Assembly: GCA_964618975.1 (NCBI GenBank)
Contig: CAZUDI010000004.1
Coordinates: forward strand, 62,001 to 126,000
Source of the DNA: CAZUDI01 sp964618975
GTDB lineage: Bacteria; Desulfobacterota; Desulfomonilia; UBA1062
Length of the DNA stretch: 64,000 nt
Reading direction: 5' to 3'
Both the position numbers and the translations under genes were made by a program. How positions within the stretch are numbered: position 1 is the stretch's first letter; each line of letters opens with the position of its first letter. The notes under the pieces are model-generated. The model saw nothing but the letters and a program-made list of their open reading frames with translations, was not told the origin of the DNA and searched no databases. Shown here one piece after another: positions 8,596-16,850 of the stretch.

Positions 8596-9627
8596 CTATT
8601 CCCCGAAGCCGATCTCCCGGGCATAGGCGAGCTGCCGCCTCCAGGGCAGCCCGGGGTGGGCCCGGTCGAAGAGATCCTCTCCGAGCTCATCCAGACACGC
8701 CCTATCCAGGGTCACGGGATGTTCCCCGGTCATGAAGCCCCGATCCGAGGTGAGAATCTGCGCCTCGCCCGGAAGGCAGTCACATTCGGCGCTGATGGTG
8801 AGCAGGGCGTTGATAAGCACGCTGCGGTCTTCGATCCGGGGCCAGAGGGCGGCGGCGGTTTCCACCAGCTTCTCCTGAAAAACCTCCTTATCGCGACCCC
8901 ACAGAATCCTCAGCGCCATCTCCGGGCACAGCGCGATACACTGCGCACAGCCGATGCAGCGTTCACGATCGAAGGCGGGAAAATCATCGCCCTTGATAGT
9001 GGCTGCCCCGGCGGGACACACCTCCACGCAGACCCCGCAGCGGCTGCACTTGTCTTTCCTGAGCACCGGATGGACGTCCGCATGCATGCGCTGTTTCTGC
9101 GCCCTCGAGGCGAACCCCATGGAGAGGTTCTTGAGCGCCCCGCCGAACCCTGCCGCCAGATGGCCCTTAAAATGGGAAAAGATCACGAAACCATCGGCCT
9201 TTTCGATGATCGCTGCCACCTGAACACTCTGGAAGTGATGGAAATCCGCCGGGAGGGAGCACACATCCCGCCCGTCCAGGCCGTCGGCGATCACCACGGG
9301 GCATCCGAGGAACTCCGGCGTATATCCATGCCGGGAGGCGGTCTGGAGAGCCTCCTCCCCGTTGCGGCGGCCGCCCGAATAGAGCACGGTCGTGTCGAAG
9401 ACAAAGGGATCCTGCCCCTGTTCATGCAGCCAACGCACGATCTGCCGGGCATAGGCCGGGGGAAGGTAGCTGTGATTGCCCCTCTCCCCCCAGTGCAGCT
9501 TGATGCCCACCCGTGCCCTTCCGGCCCAGGGCGTTTTGATCTCCGAGAGCGCGGCGCTCAGGGCGGCGACGGCCTTGCCTTGCCCCCCACCTTCAATTCC
9601 ATACAGCCTGCAACTGCCCCTCGTCAT
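8596..9627 (-). CDS. DUF362 protein with two [4Fe-4S] ferredoxin motifs
   Basis: This 343-residue protein combines a DUF362 domain (about residues 35-185, with GIKLHWGERGNHSYL and SHFKGHLAAGFGGALKNLSMG) with a bacterial 2x[4Fe-4S] ferredoxin module: C194, C197, C200, C204 and C224, C227, C230, C234. Proteins of this kind are common in strict anaerobes and are presumed to carry electrons or assemble metal centres; no reaction is established. ATG 9627 has a strong GGGAGG upstream. The neighbouring AOR and molybdopterin genes make a redox role in anaerobic metabolism plausible, but that is inference. Confidence 0.85.
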   Translation of the reverse strand: MTRGSCRLYGIEGGGQGKAVAALSAALSEIKTPWAGRARVGIKLHWGERGNHSYLPPAYARQIVRWLHEQGQDPFVFDTTVLYSGGRRNGEEALQTASRHGYTPEFLGCPVVIADGLDGRDVCSLPADFHHFQSVQVAAIIEKADGFVIFSHFKGHLAAGFGGALKNLSMGFASRAQKQRMHADVHPVLRKDKCSRCGVCVEVCPAGAATIKGDDFPAFDRERCIGCAQCIALCPEMALRILWGRDKEVFQEKLVETAAALWPRIEDRSVLINALLTISAECDCLPGEAQILTSDRGFMTGEHPVTLDRACLDELGEDLFDRAHPGLPWRRQLAYAREIGFGE

Positions 9628-9764
9628 GCCCCTTGCCTCCCTTGAGCCCCCTTACCGCAATCACCCGCCGCATGCAACCGTCTCGGCCGGTGTTCACCTG
9701 CAAACCCCGGCTACCCCACGCGCCCCTGATACCAGCGCACAAGGCTTGGGCGCTGTTTCTATCC

Positions 9765-9794
9765 TTGACATTTCACCATAATTACCTCTACATT
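9765..9794 (+). promoter_or_regulatory. Putative promoter of the PilZ gene, ending 7 bases before its ATG
   Basis: TTGACA (9765-9770) and TACATT (9789-9794) are 18 bases apart. Transcription would then start at or next to ATG 9802, and no Shine-Dalgarno sequence is present, so the mRNA may be leaderless. Confidence 0.5.
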
Positions 9795-9810
9795 ACACGT
9801 AATGCATTAC
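9791..9810. repeat. Three alternating CATTAC half-sites overlapping the PilZ start codon
   Basis: CATTAC (9791-9796), its complement GTAATG (9799-9804) and CATTAC (9805-9810) follow one another. The last two form a perfect 12-base palindrome containing the start codon; the first two form an inverted repeat with a 2-base spacer. The arrangement suggests an operator over the transcription start. Confidence 0.5.
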
Positions 9811-10164
9811 ATCAAGGAAAAGCGGACCATCGAGCGCATCCGTCTCAGCGGCCTGAACACCGCCAGCATCGAACACAAGGGCACCTTGCGGGAGGTGACG
9901 ATCCTGAATGCCAGTGAGGTCGGGGTGTGCATCTCCGGGCCCTCGCTCCCCGTGGGGAGTGTCGTACGGCTGTATATTGAACCCCAGAAAAACGACCTCA
10001 CAAACATTTCACTCTACTGCAAGACGGTCTGGTCACGGGAAGACGGTCCCGTCAGCAAGCAGACAGGACTGTCGCTCCTGCACACCAACAAGATCCTGTT
10101 CAAACAGGACCTCGAATCCTTCACCTCCCTGGTCGATCTCGCCCGTATTGATGAGGATCGCTAG
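9802..10164 (+). CDS. PilZ domain protein
   Basis: This 120-residue protein is a single PilZ domain, the usual receptor for the second messenger cyclic di-GMP. Both binding motifs are present: RxxxR as RTIER (residues 8-12) and (D/N)xSxxG as NASEVG (near residue 37). RTIER is so close to the N-terminus that the start must be ATG 9802; no other start codon lies between it and an upstream stop at 9766. There is no output domain, so it probably acts by binding a partner. Its partner cannot be inferred; the next gene, moaA, is convergent. Confidence 0.8.
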   Translation: MHYIKEKRTIERIRLSGLNTASIEHKGTLREVTILNASEVGVCISGPSLPVGSVVRLYIEPQKNDLTNISLYCKTVWSREDGPVSKQTGLSLLHTNKILFKQDLESFTSLVDLARIDEDR

Positions 10165-10178
10165 CCGCGCTGTAGCTA

Positions 10179-11177
10179 TTACCCGCCGATCTCGCTCATC
10201 AGGGTTGCACACCCCTGATCATCAGAGGGCAGTCCCCGGCACATGCCGTGGTTCTGAAGCTTGGCCATCACCCCTTCTTCGAGGAGCATCTCCAACTGGG
10301 AGCGGGATATGCCCCTGCGCAGGGGCCCCAAAAGATCGATGGACGCATCGGAAAAAAGACACGGTCTGAGCAAACCGTTGGCCGTGATGCGCACACGGTT
10401 GCAGCGCTCACAGAAATGCTGCTCGCTCAAGGGGTCGATCAGGCCGATGCGTCCCTTGGCCCCGTCGATACGATACACCTTGGCCGGGCCGTCCCCGTAC
10501 TCCACCGGGGAGAGCTCTCCGAAATGCGCCTCGATAATCGCCTTGATCTCATGTGCCCGGATAACCTGATACGAACCGAAGCGCTGGGCACACCCCATGG
10601 GCATGAGCTCGATGAAGCGGATCTCCAGGGGGCGCTCGAGGGACAGGCGAGCAAAGGCGGGGATCTCATCGTCGTTGAATCCTCTGATAGCCACCACATT
10701 GATCTTGACCGGATTCAATCCTTCCCGCAGGGCGCTCTCGATGCCATCCAGGACCTTGTCAAGGGCATCCACCCGGGTGATGTGGGCAAACTTGTCGGCT
10801 TTCAGCGAATCGAGGCTGATATTGACGCGGTTCAATCCGGCCCGCCGCAGGTCAGGGGCCATAGCAGAGAGCAGGACACCGTTGGTGGTCAGGGAGAGGT
10901 CCGTGATCCCCCCCTGATCGTCGATGGCCCTGACAAAGCTCACGATACCCTTACGCACGAGGGGCTCGCCGCCTGTCAGGCGCAGCTTTTCCACGCCCCG
11001 CTTGGTAAGGCTATCGATGACGCGCAAAGCCTCCTCGTAGCGCATGATGCTCTCGTGCGGCATCCATTCCACGCCGGTCTCGGGCATGCAGTAGCGGCAC
11101 CTGAAATTGCACCGGTCTGTGACCGAGAGACGCACATAGCGAATCCTGCGGGAGTATCTGTCGATGAGGGGCACCAT
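10179..11177 (-). CDS. moaA: GTP 3',8-cyclase MoaA (molybdenum cofactor biosynthesis)
   Basis: This radical SAM enzyme performs the first step of molybdopterin synthesis, turning GTP into 3',8-cyclo-7,8-dihydro-GTP. The SAM cluster motif is C23-x3-C27-x2-C30. The second, substrate-binding cluster is C256, C259 and C273 (CERCNRVR...RPC). The chain ends in the required Gly-Gly tail (SEIGG), which enters the active site. Length (332) is normal. ATG 11177 shares its first base with the stop of the upstream DUF364 gene and follows AGGAGG at good spacing, so the pair is coupled; an extra GTG at 11180 is less likely. moaC is not in the window; AOR and moeA are. Confidence 0.95.
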   Translation of the reverse strand: MVPLIDRYSRRIRYVRLSVTDRCNFRCRYCMPETGVEWMPHESIMRYEEALRVIDSLTKRGVEKLRLTGGEPLVRKGIVSFVRAIDDQGGITDLSLTTNGVLLSAMAPDLRRAGLNRVNISLDSLKADKFAHITRVDALDKVLDGIESALREGLNPVKINVVAIRGFNDDEIPAFARLSLERPLEIRFIELMPMGCAQRFGSYQVIRAHEIKAIIEAHFGELSPVEYGDGPAKVYRIDGAKGRIGLIDPLSEQHFCERCNRVRITANGLLRPCLFSDASIDLLGPLRRGISRSQLEMLLEEGVMAKLQNHGMCRGLPSDDQGCATLMSEIGG

Positions 11178-11929
11178 CACACCACCTCCTGGATGACCTT
11201 CTGCATGGCACCGCGCTTGTACAGGACCTGGGTACCGCCTCCTTCCATCACAATCCCCAGGGCCTTAGGCCCGTCGACGATGCGGGCACCGGCCAGGTGG
11301 GTAATTCCGGTCCCGGCGAAGAAGTCCGCCGCCATGGGCGTGCTGGGTCCCATGAGGACGGTGCAGCGGGCCGGCGTCTCCAGGGCGAGCAGGTCTTCCA
11401 GCGTACCATTGATCAGGGAGGTGGCGGTGAGGATGACGACGTCGGCTTCCCGGAAGGTCGCCGGCATGGCGTGGGCCGGCCGGAGGTAGGGGATGTTGAG
11501 GTCGCGTTTCTCGAAGACACTCAGACTGCATCCCCGGCCTGCGAGCATGGCCACCACGGGCTCGATGAAACCCACCATGGCGACGTTCTCTCCGTCTTTG
11601 ATCTGCAGGCACTCAAAGATATCGCCTTGGTGGCCGTATCCGTCACCGCTGGCAAGGGCATTGATTGCGGCCAGGGCCAGGGCCCGGGGAAGGAGCCCGG
11701 GCTGCCCAGACAACGCCAGCACGTCGGCCACGGGGGCGCCGGCCAGCGTGCCCGCCTGTCTGAATACCGTGCAGGTATGTGTGGCTGAGGCGGTGTGGGT
11801 GATGTTGGCGCTGGCCCCCACCCTCCCGTCATCGATCGCCACCGCGATGTATCCAAGCCCCAACACGGCCTGCCGTACCTTGAGACCCTGTGCGGGCCCG
11901 ACGAGTGCCTCCGCGATCCTCTCCAGCAT
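11177..11929 (-). CDS. DUF364 protein (putative heavy-metal chelation domain)
   Basis: This protein of about 250 residues has the DUF4213 N-terminal region followed by the Rossmann-like DUF364 domain (from about VAMVGFIEPVVAML, with DVVILTATSLINGTLEDLL). The family is annotated as putative heavy-metal chelation and its role is unproven. It overlaps the moaA start and is the first gene of a two-gene operon, so a part in molybdenum or tungsten handling is reasonable inference. Two starts are possible: ATG 11947 and ATG 11929. The second is preferred for its AGGAAGG upstream, though spacing is short. A perfect operator-like palindrome lies about 55 bases ahead. Confidence 0.75.
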   Translation of the reverse strand: MLERIAEALVGPAQGLKVRQAVLGLGYIAVAIDDGRVGASANITHTASATHTCTVFRQAGTLAGAPVADVLALSGQPGLLPRALALAAINALASGDGYGHQGDIFECLQIKDGENVAMVGFIEPVVAMLAGRGCSLSVFEKRDLNIPYLRPAHAMPATFREADVVILTATSLINGTLEDLLALETPARCTVLMGPSTPMAADFFAGTGITHLAGARIVDGPKALGIVMEGGGTQVLYKRGAMQKVIQEVV

Positions 11930-11983
11930 GCCCTTCCTGTATGGCATTCCCTATGTTTTGTCAAATATATATAGGCTTAAGTA

Positions 11984-12000
11984 TATAACGTTTCGTTATA
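11984..12000. promoter_or_regulatory. Perfect palindrome TATAACG-TTT-CGTTATA, candidate molybdate/tungstate operator
   Basis: Seven-base arms are separated by TTT, in an A+T-rich stretch unlike the surrounding sequence, 55 bases upstream of the DUF364-moaA start. The half-site CGTTATA resembles half-sites of enterobacterial ModE operators, but here the halves point the opposite way. Binding by a ModE-type regulator is inference. Confidence 0.5.
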
Positions 12001-12073
12001 AGGCTTGATAAATGAGAGACAAGCATGAATCGTCGTTCACCGGGCACCCGTTCCCCCCCCTCCTGCAGAAGGG

Positions 12074-13054
12074 TCAGCGCCCGGTTTCCCGGATCGTCAG
12101 GGGCCGGTCGGACTCGTGATCCATCTTGAGGATGAGGCGTTCCAGCAGCATCCGTGTGCGGCGCTGTTCGTCCAGAATATCCTGAACGGTTTTCTCCAGA
12201 TTCCCGCCACCGTTCTCCCCGTTGAAGGAGATGGCCCGGGCGGTCTTCTGCGAAGGGGCCTTCACAAGCATCCGGATCAGGCGCGACCAGAACTTTTCGT
12301 AGTCTGCCTCGCGTCCCTCCTGACCCAGGATGGTGGTGGCCACGACGCGGTAGCAGCGGGCCACATCCGAGGTGGGGAAGCGCACGATGGCCGGAACCTG
12401 ATCGGCGACCGCCTTGGGCAGTTTATCGCTTTCATAGACACACCCGACGTAGGCGATGCGGGTCTGCAAAAACCGCTGGGCGGCCGAGGATATCTTGCGG
12501 TGCAGGGCCCGGCCCGTGACGCTGTCCGGCACCAGGCTGGAGAACATGGAAATCTTGCCGCTGTAACCGTTCTTCTCCAGCACCTTGATCAGGGCATAGG
12601 AGTCCGTCAGGGAGGTAGGCTCGGGCGTCACCCCCACGATCACCTCGGGGACGGCCAGCAGAAACGAGATCACCCCGGAGGAGATACCGGAACCGGTATC
12701 CACCAGGAGGAAATCCACACCCATGGAGGCTTTCATCACCGACTGTACCAGGGTCCGGAGGTCGTCGCCCTTCAGGTCGGCCATATCCTGCTGCCCCGAG
12801 CTGCCCGGGATGAGATCCACCTTGTAGTCGGTGTGGACGATGATGTCCTCGATCCCGGCCCGGCCCAGGACCACGTCCTCGAGGGAGCTCTGGGGCCTGA
12901 TGCCCAGCAGGATGTCGAGGTTGGCCAGGCCGAGGTCGGCATCCAGGATCTGGACGCTGTGGTCCATCATTGCGAGGCCGATACCGACATTCAGGGCAAA
13001 ATTGCTCTTTCCGACCCCGCCCTTTCCCGATGTTATTGCGATTACCCTCGCCAT
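12074..13054 (-). CDS. MinD/ParA-family ATPase (FlhG/YlxH-like)
   Basis: This 326-residue P-loop ATPase has the deviant Walker A SGKGGVGKSN at residues 9-18, the DADLGLANLDILLG segment typical of FlhG/YlxH and MinD, and a Walker B region DFLLVDTGSGIS. FlhG sets flagellar number, but no flagellar gene is present, and the protein has an extra C-terminal stretch of about 60 residues, partly helical (LEKTVQDILDEQRRTRMLLERLILKM), in place of the MinD membrane helix. It may therefore position a different structure. ATG 13054 follows GAAGGTGA and starts just before the P-loop. It lies 103 bases downstream of smc on the same strand. Confidence 0.82.
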   Translation of the reverse strand: MARVIAITSGKGGVGKSNFALNVGIGLAMMDHSVQILDADLGLANLDILLGIRPQSSLEDVVLGRAGIEDIIVHTDYKVDLIPGSSGQQDMADLKGDDLRTLVQSVMKASMGVDFLLVDTGSGISSGVISFLLAVPEVIVGVTPEPTSLTDSYALIKVLEKNGYSGKISMFSSLVPDSVTGRALHRKISSAAQRFLQTRIAYVGCVYESDKLPKAVADQVPAIVRFPTSDVARCYRVVATTILGQEGREADYEKFWSRLIRMLVKAPSQKTARAISFNGENGGGNLEKTVQDILDEQRRTRMLLERLILKMDHESDRPLTIRETGR

Positions 13055-13103
13055 GTCTTCACCTTCTCTAGCTGTATTATGCAATATACATGCACAATAT
13101 TCC

Positions 13104-13117
13104 CTTTGATATCAAAG
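13104..13117. repeat. Perfect 14-base palindrome CTTTGATATCAAAG between smc and the MinD-like gene
   Basis: The palindrome lies about 50 bases ahead of the MinD-like ATPase start, in an A+T-rich gap. It has the form of a dimeric-regulator operator. No regulator can be named. Confidence 0.45.
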
Positions 13118-13157
13118 CTCTTTTCTTTCACCCGAACATAAAAAGAGAAAATCTTTT

Positions 13158-16100
13158 CTATTGTTGGGCAACAGATTCCCCATCCTCGCGCGCGAGGGAC
13201 ATGGATACGACCTTGCTGATGCCCGGAATGTCGAAGGTGACGCCGTAGATGATATCCGCCATCTCCATGGTCCGCCGGTTATGCGTGACCACAATGAACT
13301 GCGACTCCCGCGCGAATCCGCGGATCAAACGGTTGAAGCGTTCCACATTGGCCTCGTCCAGCGGGGCGTCCACCTCGTCCAGGATGCAGAACGGCGAGGG
13401 CCTGACCTTGAAGAGCGCAAAGATGAAACTGATGGCACACAGGGTCTTTTCCCCCTCCGAAAGCAGGCTCATGGCCTTGGGCCGCTTGAAGGGCGGACAG
13501 GCGACCAGCTCTACCCCGGCGTCCATGGGCGGGCCCTCGGCCAGGACGATATCGGCCTTGCCGCCACCAAAGACTGTAGTGAAGATCTCCTGGAAATTGG
13601 CCCGGACCCGGGTGAAGGTTTCCATGAATTCCCTAGTGCTCTGACGCTCGATACTCGAGATCACCTGCTTAAGGCGTTCACTGGCCTGGACCAGATCCTC
13701 GTACTGCCGGTGAAGGTCATCCCAGCGCGCCTGAGCCTCTTCATAGGCCTCAATGGAGGCAAAATTGATCTGCCCCAGCCGATCGACCCTGGTCTGCAGG
13801 TCCGCGATCGTCTCCCGGGTCCGCTGGGGGTCAAACTCCTGCGGGAGTTCGGGTAACTCGGTTCCAAAGCGCGCCTCGAGCCGTTCCTGACTCATGGCAG
13901 AGGCAATCTCCTGTTCCCGTACCCGCAGATGGAGCCCATTTTTCTCCTGCTCCAGGGTTCTAAGCCGGGCCGTCCATTCCTCGAGGGTCTGCTGCGCTTC
14001 ACGGGCAAGCTTCTCCTGGGTGTTCTGCCCGGGCAGCAGGCTGGCCGTCTGGCGTTCGAGCCGCTCCACCTCGGCGGCATACGAGGCCTTGTGCCCCTTC
14101 GCCTGGGCCATGCCGCTTTCGATCTGTTCCCTGGTGTGCGTGATCTCCTCGATTTTCAGGGCATCAATCTCCTGTTCCTTCCGTTGGGCTGCCTGCCGCT
14201 CGTGCAGGGCCTTGATGCGCTCCCCGGCCGAGGCATGCTCCACCTTCAGTCCGTGGAGATCGCGCTGCTTCTCCTGCTGCCTGACCTGTTGCCTCTCCAG
14301 CACCTCACGCGAGGCGGCCCTGCCGCCCTCGAGGGCGGCAACCTCGGCCTGCAGCGTCGCGATGGTCTCGTCGAGTTCCCCCTTGTGGGCCCCGAGTGCC
14401 GCCAGGTCGGCCTCCACCTTGCCTGCCAGATCACGCCACATCTGGATATCGTTGGCAAACGAATTGCGTCGGCCCTCCATGCGCTCCAGCCGTCCCTGGA
14501 TATCACCCTGTCGTGACTGAAGGCCGGTGAGCTCGCGCTCAAGGTTCTGCACCTGCTCCCGGGTTGTCCCAGAGAGCCCCTTCAGCTCGCGCATGTGCTG
14601 GGTGGCCTGAACCAGCCCCTCCCGAGTGGCCTGCAGGGCCGCTTCAACCCGGCGCTCTTCCTGCTCGAGGCCTTTTTTTTCGGCCTTGGCCTTCAGGATG
14701 TGGGCGTATTTCTCGCTTTCCATCGTGGTTCTGAGCACCCCGGATCTCTCGAGAATCATGCCGTCTCGCGTGACCAGGTCACAGTCCCTCGCCCCGGCCT
14801 TCCAAAGGGAGACCGCCCGGGCTAGATCGTCCACGACCACCATGTCGCAGGTCAGAAACGCCATCACGTCCGCATACTCATGCCGTGTCTCGATGAAATC
14901 GCTTAAGGGACCCAGGACCCCTTCCCCCTCAGGCGCTCGGCGGCCATGGTACTCGGTGTGAGGACGGCGGGGAACATAGCCCGGGCTGCCCCCGTCAAGA
15001 CTTGGCAGACGGAGCACCTCCTCATGGTCCTCGATGAGGACATAATCCAGGACGTCACCCAGTGAGCGCCCCACGGTCACTTCGAAGCCGGCCTTGACCA
15101 TGATCCCGTCGGTGATGCGCCGGTGCCCGTTGAGGTGGGGCACCGGGTTACGGGCCTGCGCCTGGGGCGGATTAATGATCCGCTCTAGCATGGAGATCTT
15201 GGCCTTGAGCTCAGCGAGGGTCTTTTCGAGCCGGACATGGGTCTGTGACTCCCCGTCGATAAGGACCTGCAGCTCCTCCCGTTCTCTCGTGATCCGTTCG
15301 AGACAATAACGCTGGTCGCGTAAGGCCTCCTGCTTGACCTCCAGCTCAAGAGTGAGGTTCAAGGCTTCGCTCTTGAGTCGGGCCTGCTCCTCGCACAGGG
15401 CATCGAGTTCCTGTTGCCTCTTGGCGGTATTGAGATGCACCTCCTGGAGCCGCTTTTTCAGGGAGTCCATGCGCTGGTCGCCCGCCCGCGCCTGCCCGAT
15501 GGCATCGAACAGCGCCCCCCGGGTGCGGTCGTAGGTCGCTTCCTGGGTGGCGAGCTCCTGCCTGAGCGCGGCCAGACGTTCCTCGTGCCCTTTTAGCTCC
15601 GTCTCGCCTTGAACAATCTTCTGCTCGAGTGCCGTCTGGGCTTGCTGCTGTTCCTCCAGCTGCGCTCCCGACTGTGACAGCGAGCGCCGGGCCTGTTCCC
15701 TGCGGCTGGAGAGCATCTCGAGTGTGGCGCTGATGTCTTGCAGGCGCTTGCTGTTGATTTCGAGGTCATTGGTGGCCAGTTCCAAGCGGGAGCGGGTGGC
15801 GCTCAGGGCCTGGGTGAGCCCCTCCATGGCCTGCCGGATCTCGGTTAGCCGGGCCTGGGCCTTTTGCCCCTCCTCGCTTAGCGCCTGCCTTCGTTGTTCG
15901 GCCTCGGAGATCCGCCGGGTGATGTCCATAAGTTCCCCGGTAAGCGCATCTCTGAGCTGCCGGATCCCACACAGCTCGAAGGCCCACAGCTCCCTGGTAC
16001 GATCATTGATCTCACGGCGCAGCACCTGGTAGCGTTTGGCCTTGCCCGCCTGGGTGCGAAGGGAGCTGCGCTGCCGATCCACCTCGCCGAGGAGATCCTG

Positions 16101-16682
16101 GATACGTTCGAAGTTACGGGACGTGGCCTCGAGCCTCCGCATGGCCTCATGGCGCTTGACCCTGAACTTCCCCACCTCGGCCACCTCTTCGATCACATAG
16201 CGGAGATCCTCGGGTTTGGACTGAATGATATCCTTGACCCGGCCCTGCTCGATGATGGCATATCCTAGACGGTCCAGGCCCGTATCCAGAAAGAGCTCGC
16301 TGATGTCCTTGAGGCGGCACCTGACGTCATTGATGGTGTAGAGGCTCTCCCCGGTCCTGAAGAGGCGCCGTGATATGGAAACCTGATCAAACCCGTCCAG
16401 GCTGGCGGGGAAGTATCCGTTGTCGCGCACAAAATCAAGGGTGACCATGGCCATCCCTCCGGGAGGGGTGTCTTGGGTTCCCGAAAAGATGACATCGCTC
16501 ATGGCGCCGGCCCTCAGGGACCGGGCCGACTGTTCCCCGATGGCCCATCTGATGGCGTCTACCACGTTGCTCTTGCCGCACCCGTTGGGCCCGGCAATAC
16601 AGGTCACGGCGCCCGGAAACGAGAGCACGGTCTTCTTGGCAATGGACTTGAAACCCCTGATCTCCACCCTGTGCAATTTCAC
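13158..16682 (-). CDS. smc: Chromosome segregation protein SMC
   Basis: SMC dimers with ScpA/ScpB compact and align newly replicated DNA, loaded by ParB at parS. The 1174-residue chain shows the N-terminal ATPase half (KLHRVEIRGFKSIAKKT, Walker A GPNGCGKSN at residues 31-39), a long coiled coil, a hinge near residues 520-640 (RITDGIMVKAGFEVTVGRSLGDVLDYVL), the returning coil, and the C-terminal half with the signature LLSEGEKTL and Walker B CILDEVDAPLDEAN. GTG 16682 is chosen because it puts the family's opening motif at residue 2; the frame stays open to 17021 but that extension is not SMC-like. The start is overlapped by ACACCT-A-AGGTGT (16681-16693), and its ribosome binding site is weak. 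ParA/ParB/parS are also in this window. Confidence 0.96.
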   Translation of the reverse strand: MKLHRVEIRGFKSIAKKTVLSFPGAVTCIAGPNGCGKSNVVDAIRWAIGEQSARSLRAGAMSDVIFSGTQDTPPGGMAMVTLDFVRDNGYFPASLDGFDQVSISRRLFRTGESLYTINDVRCRLKDISELFLDTGLDRLGYAIIEQGRVKDIIQSKPEDLRYVIEEVAEVGKFRVKRHEAMRRLEATSRNFERIQDLLGEVDRQRSSLRTQAGKAKRYQVLRREINDRTRELWAFELCGIRQLRDALTGELMDITRRISEAEQRRQALSEEGQKAQARLTEIRQAMEGLTQALSATRSRLELATNDLEINSKRLQDISATLEMLSSRREQARRSLSQSGAQLEEQQQAQTALEQKIVQGETELKGHEERLAALRQELATQEATYDRTRGALFDAIGQARAGDQRMDSLKKRLQEVHLNTAKRQQELDALCEEQARLKSEALNLTLELEVKQEALRDQRYCLERITREREELQVLIDGESQTHVRLEKTLAELKAKISMLERIINPPQAQARNPVPHLNGHRRITDGIMVKAGFEVTVGRSLGDVLDYVLIEDHEEVLRLPSLDGGSPGYVPRRPHTEYHGRRAPEGEGVLGPLSDFIETRHEYADVMAFLTCDMVVVDDLARAVSLWKAGARDCDLVTRDGMILERSGVLRTTMESEKYAHILKAKAEKKGLEQEERRVEAALQATREGLVQATQHMRELKGLSGTTREQVQNLERELTGLQSRQGDIQGRLERMEGRRNSFANDIQMWRDLAGKVEADLAALGAHKGELDETIATLQAEVAALEGGRAASREVLERQQVRQQEKQRDLHGLKVEHASAGERIKALHERQAAQRKEQEIDALKIEEITHTREQIESGMAQAKGHKASYAAEVERLERQTASLLPGQNTQEKLAREAQQTLEEWTARLRTLEQEKNGLHLRVREQEIASAMSQERLEARFGTELPELPQEFDPQRTRETIADLQTRVDRLGQINFASIEAYEEAQARWDDLHRQYEDLVQASERLKQVISSIERQSTREFMETFTRVRANFQEIFTTVFGGGKADIVLAEGPPMDAGVELVACPPFKRPKAMSLLSEGEKTLCAISFIFALFKVRPSPFCILDEVDAPLDEANVERFNRLIRGFARESQFIVVTHNRRTMEMADIIYGVTFDIPGISKVVSMSLAREDGESVAQQ

Positions 16683-16850
16683 ACCTAAGGTGTTTAGCAG
16701 AGCTCGTGGATTCAGGCAATACGGTTGATCCCCCTCGGGCGATAGATCCTCTCCTGGAAAGGATTCACCCCTGCACGCTGCATAATCCCCCTTGCAATCG
16801 GTCCGTGAAATCCGCAATATAGTCATAACGATCAATCGGAGGGAGTCCGC

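Noticed and set aside
8482..9645. A 387-codon open frame antisense to the DUF362 gene
   Set aside because: No motif, and the ferredoxin cysteines are on the other strand.
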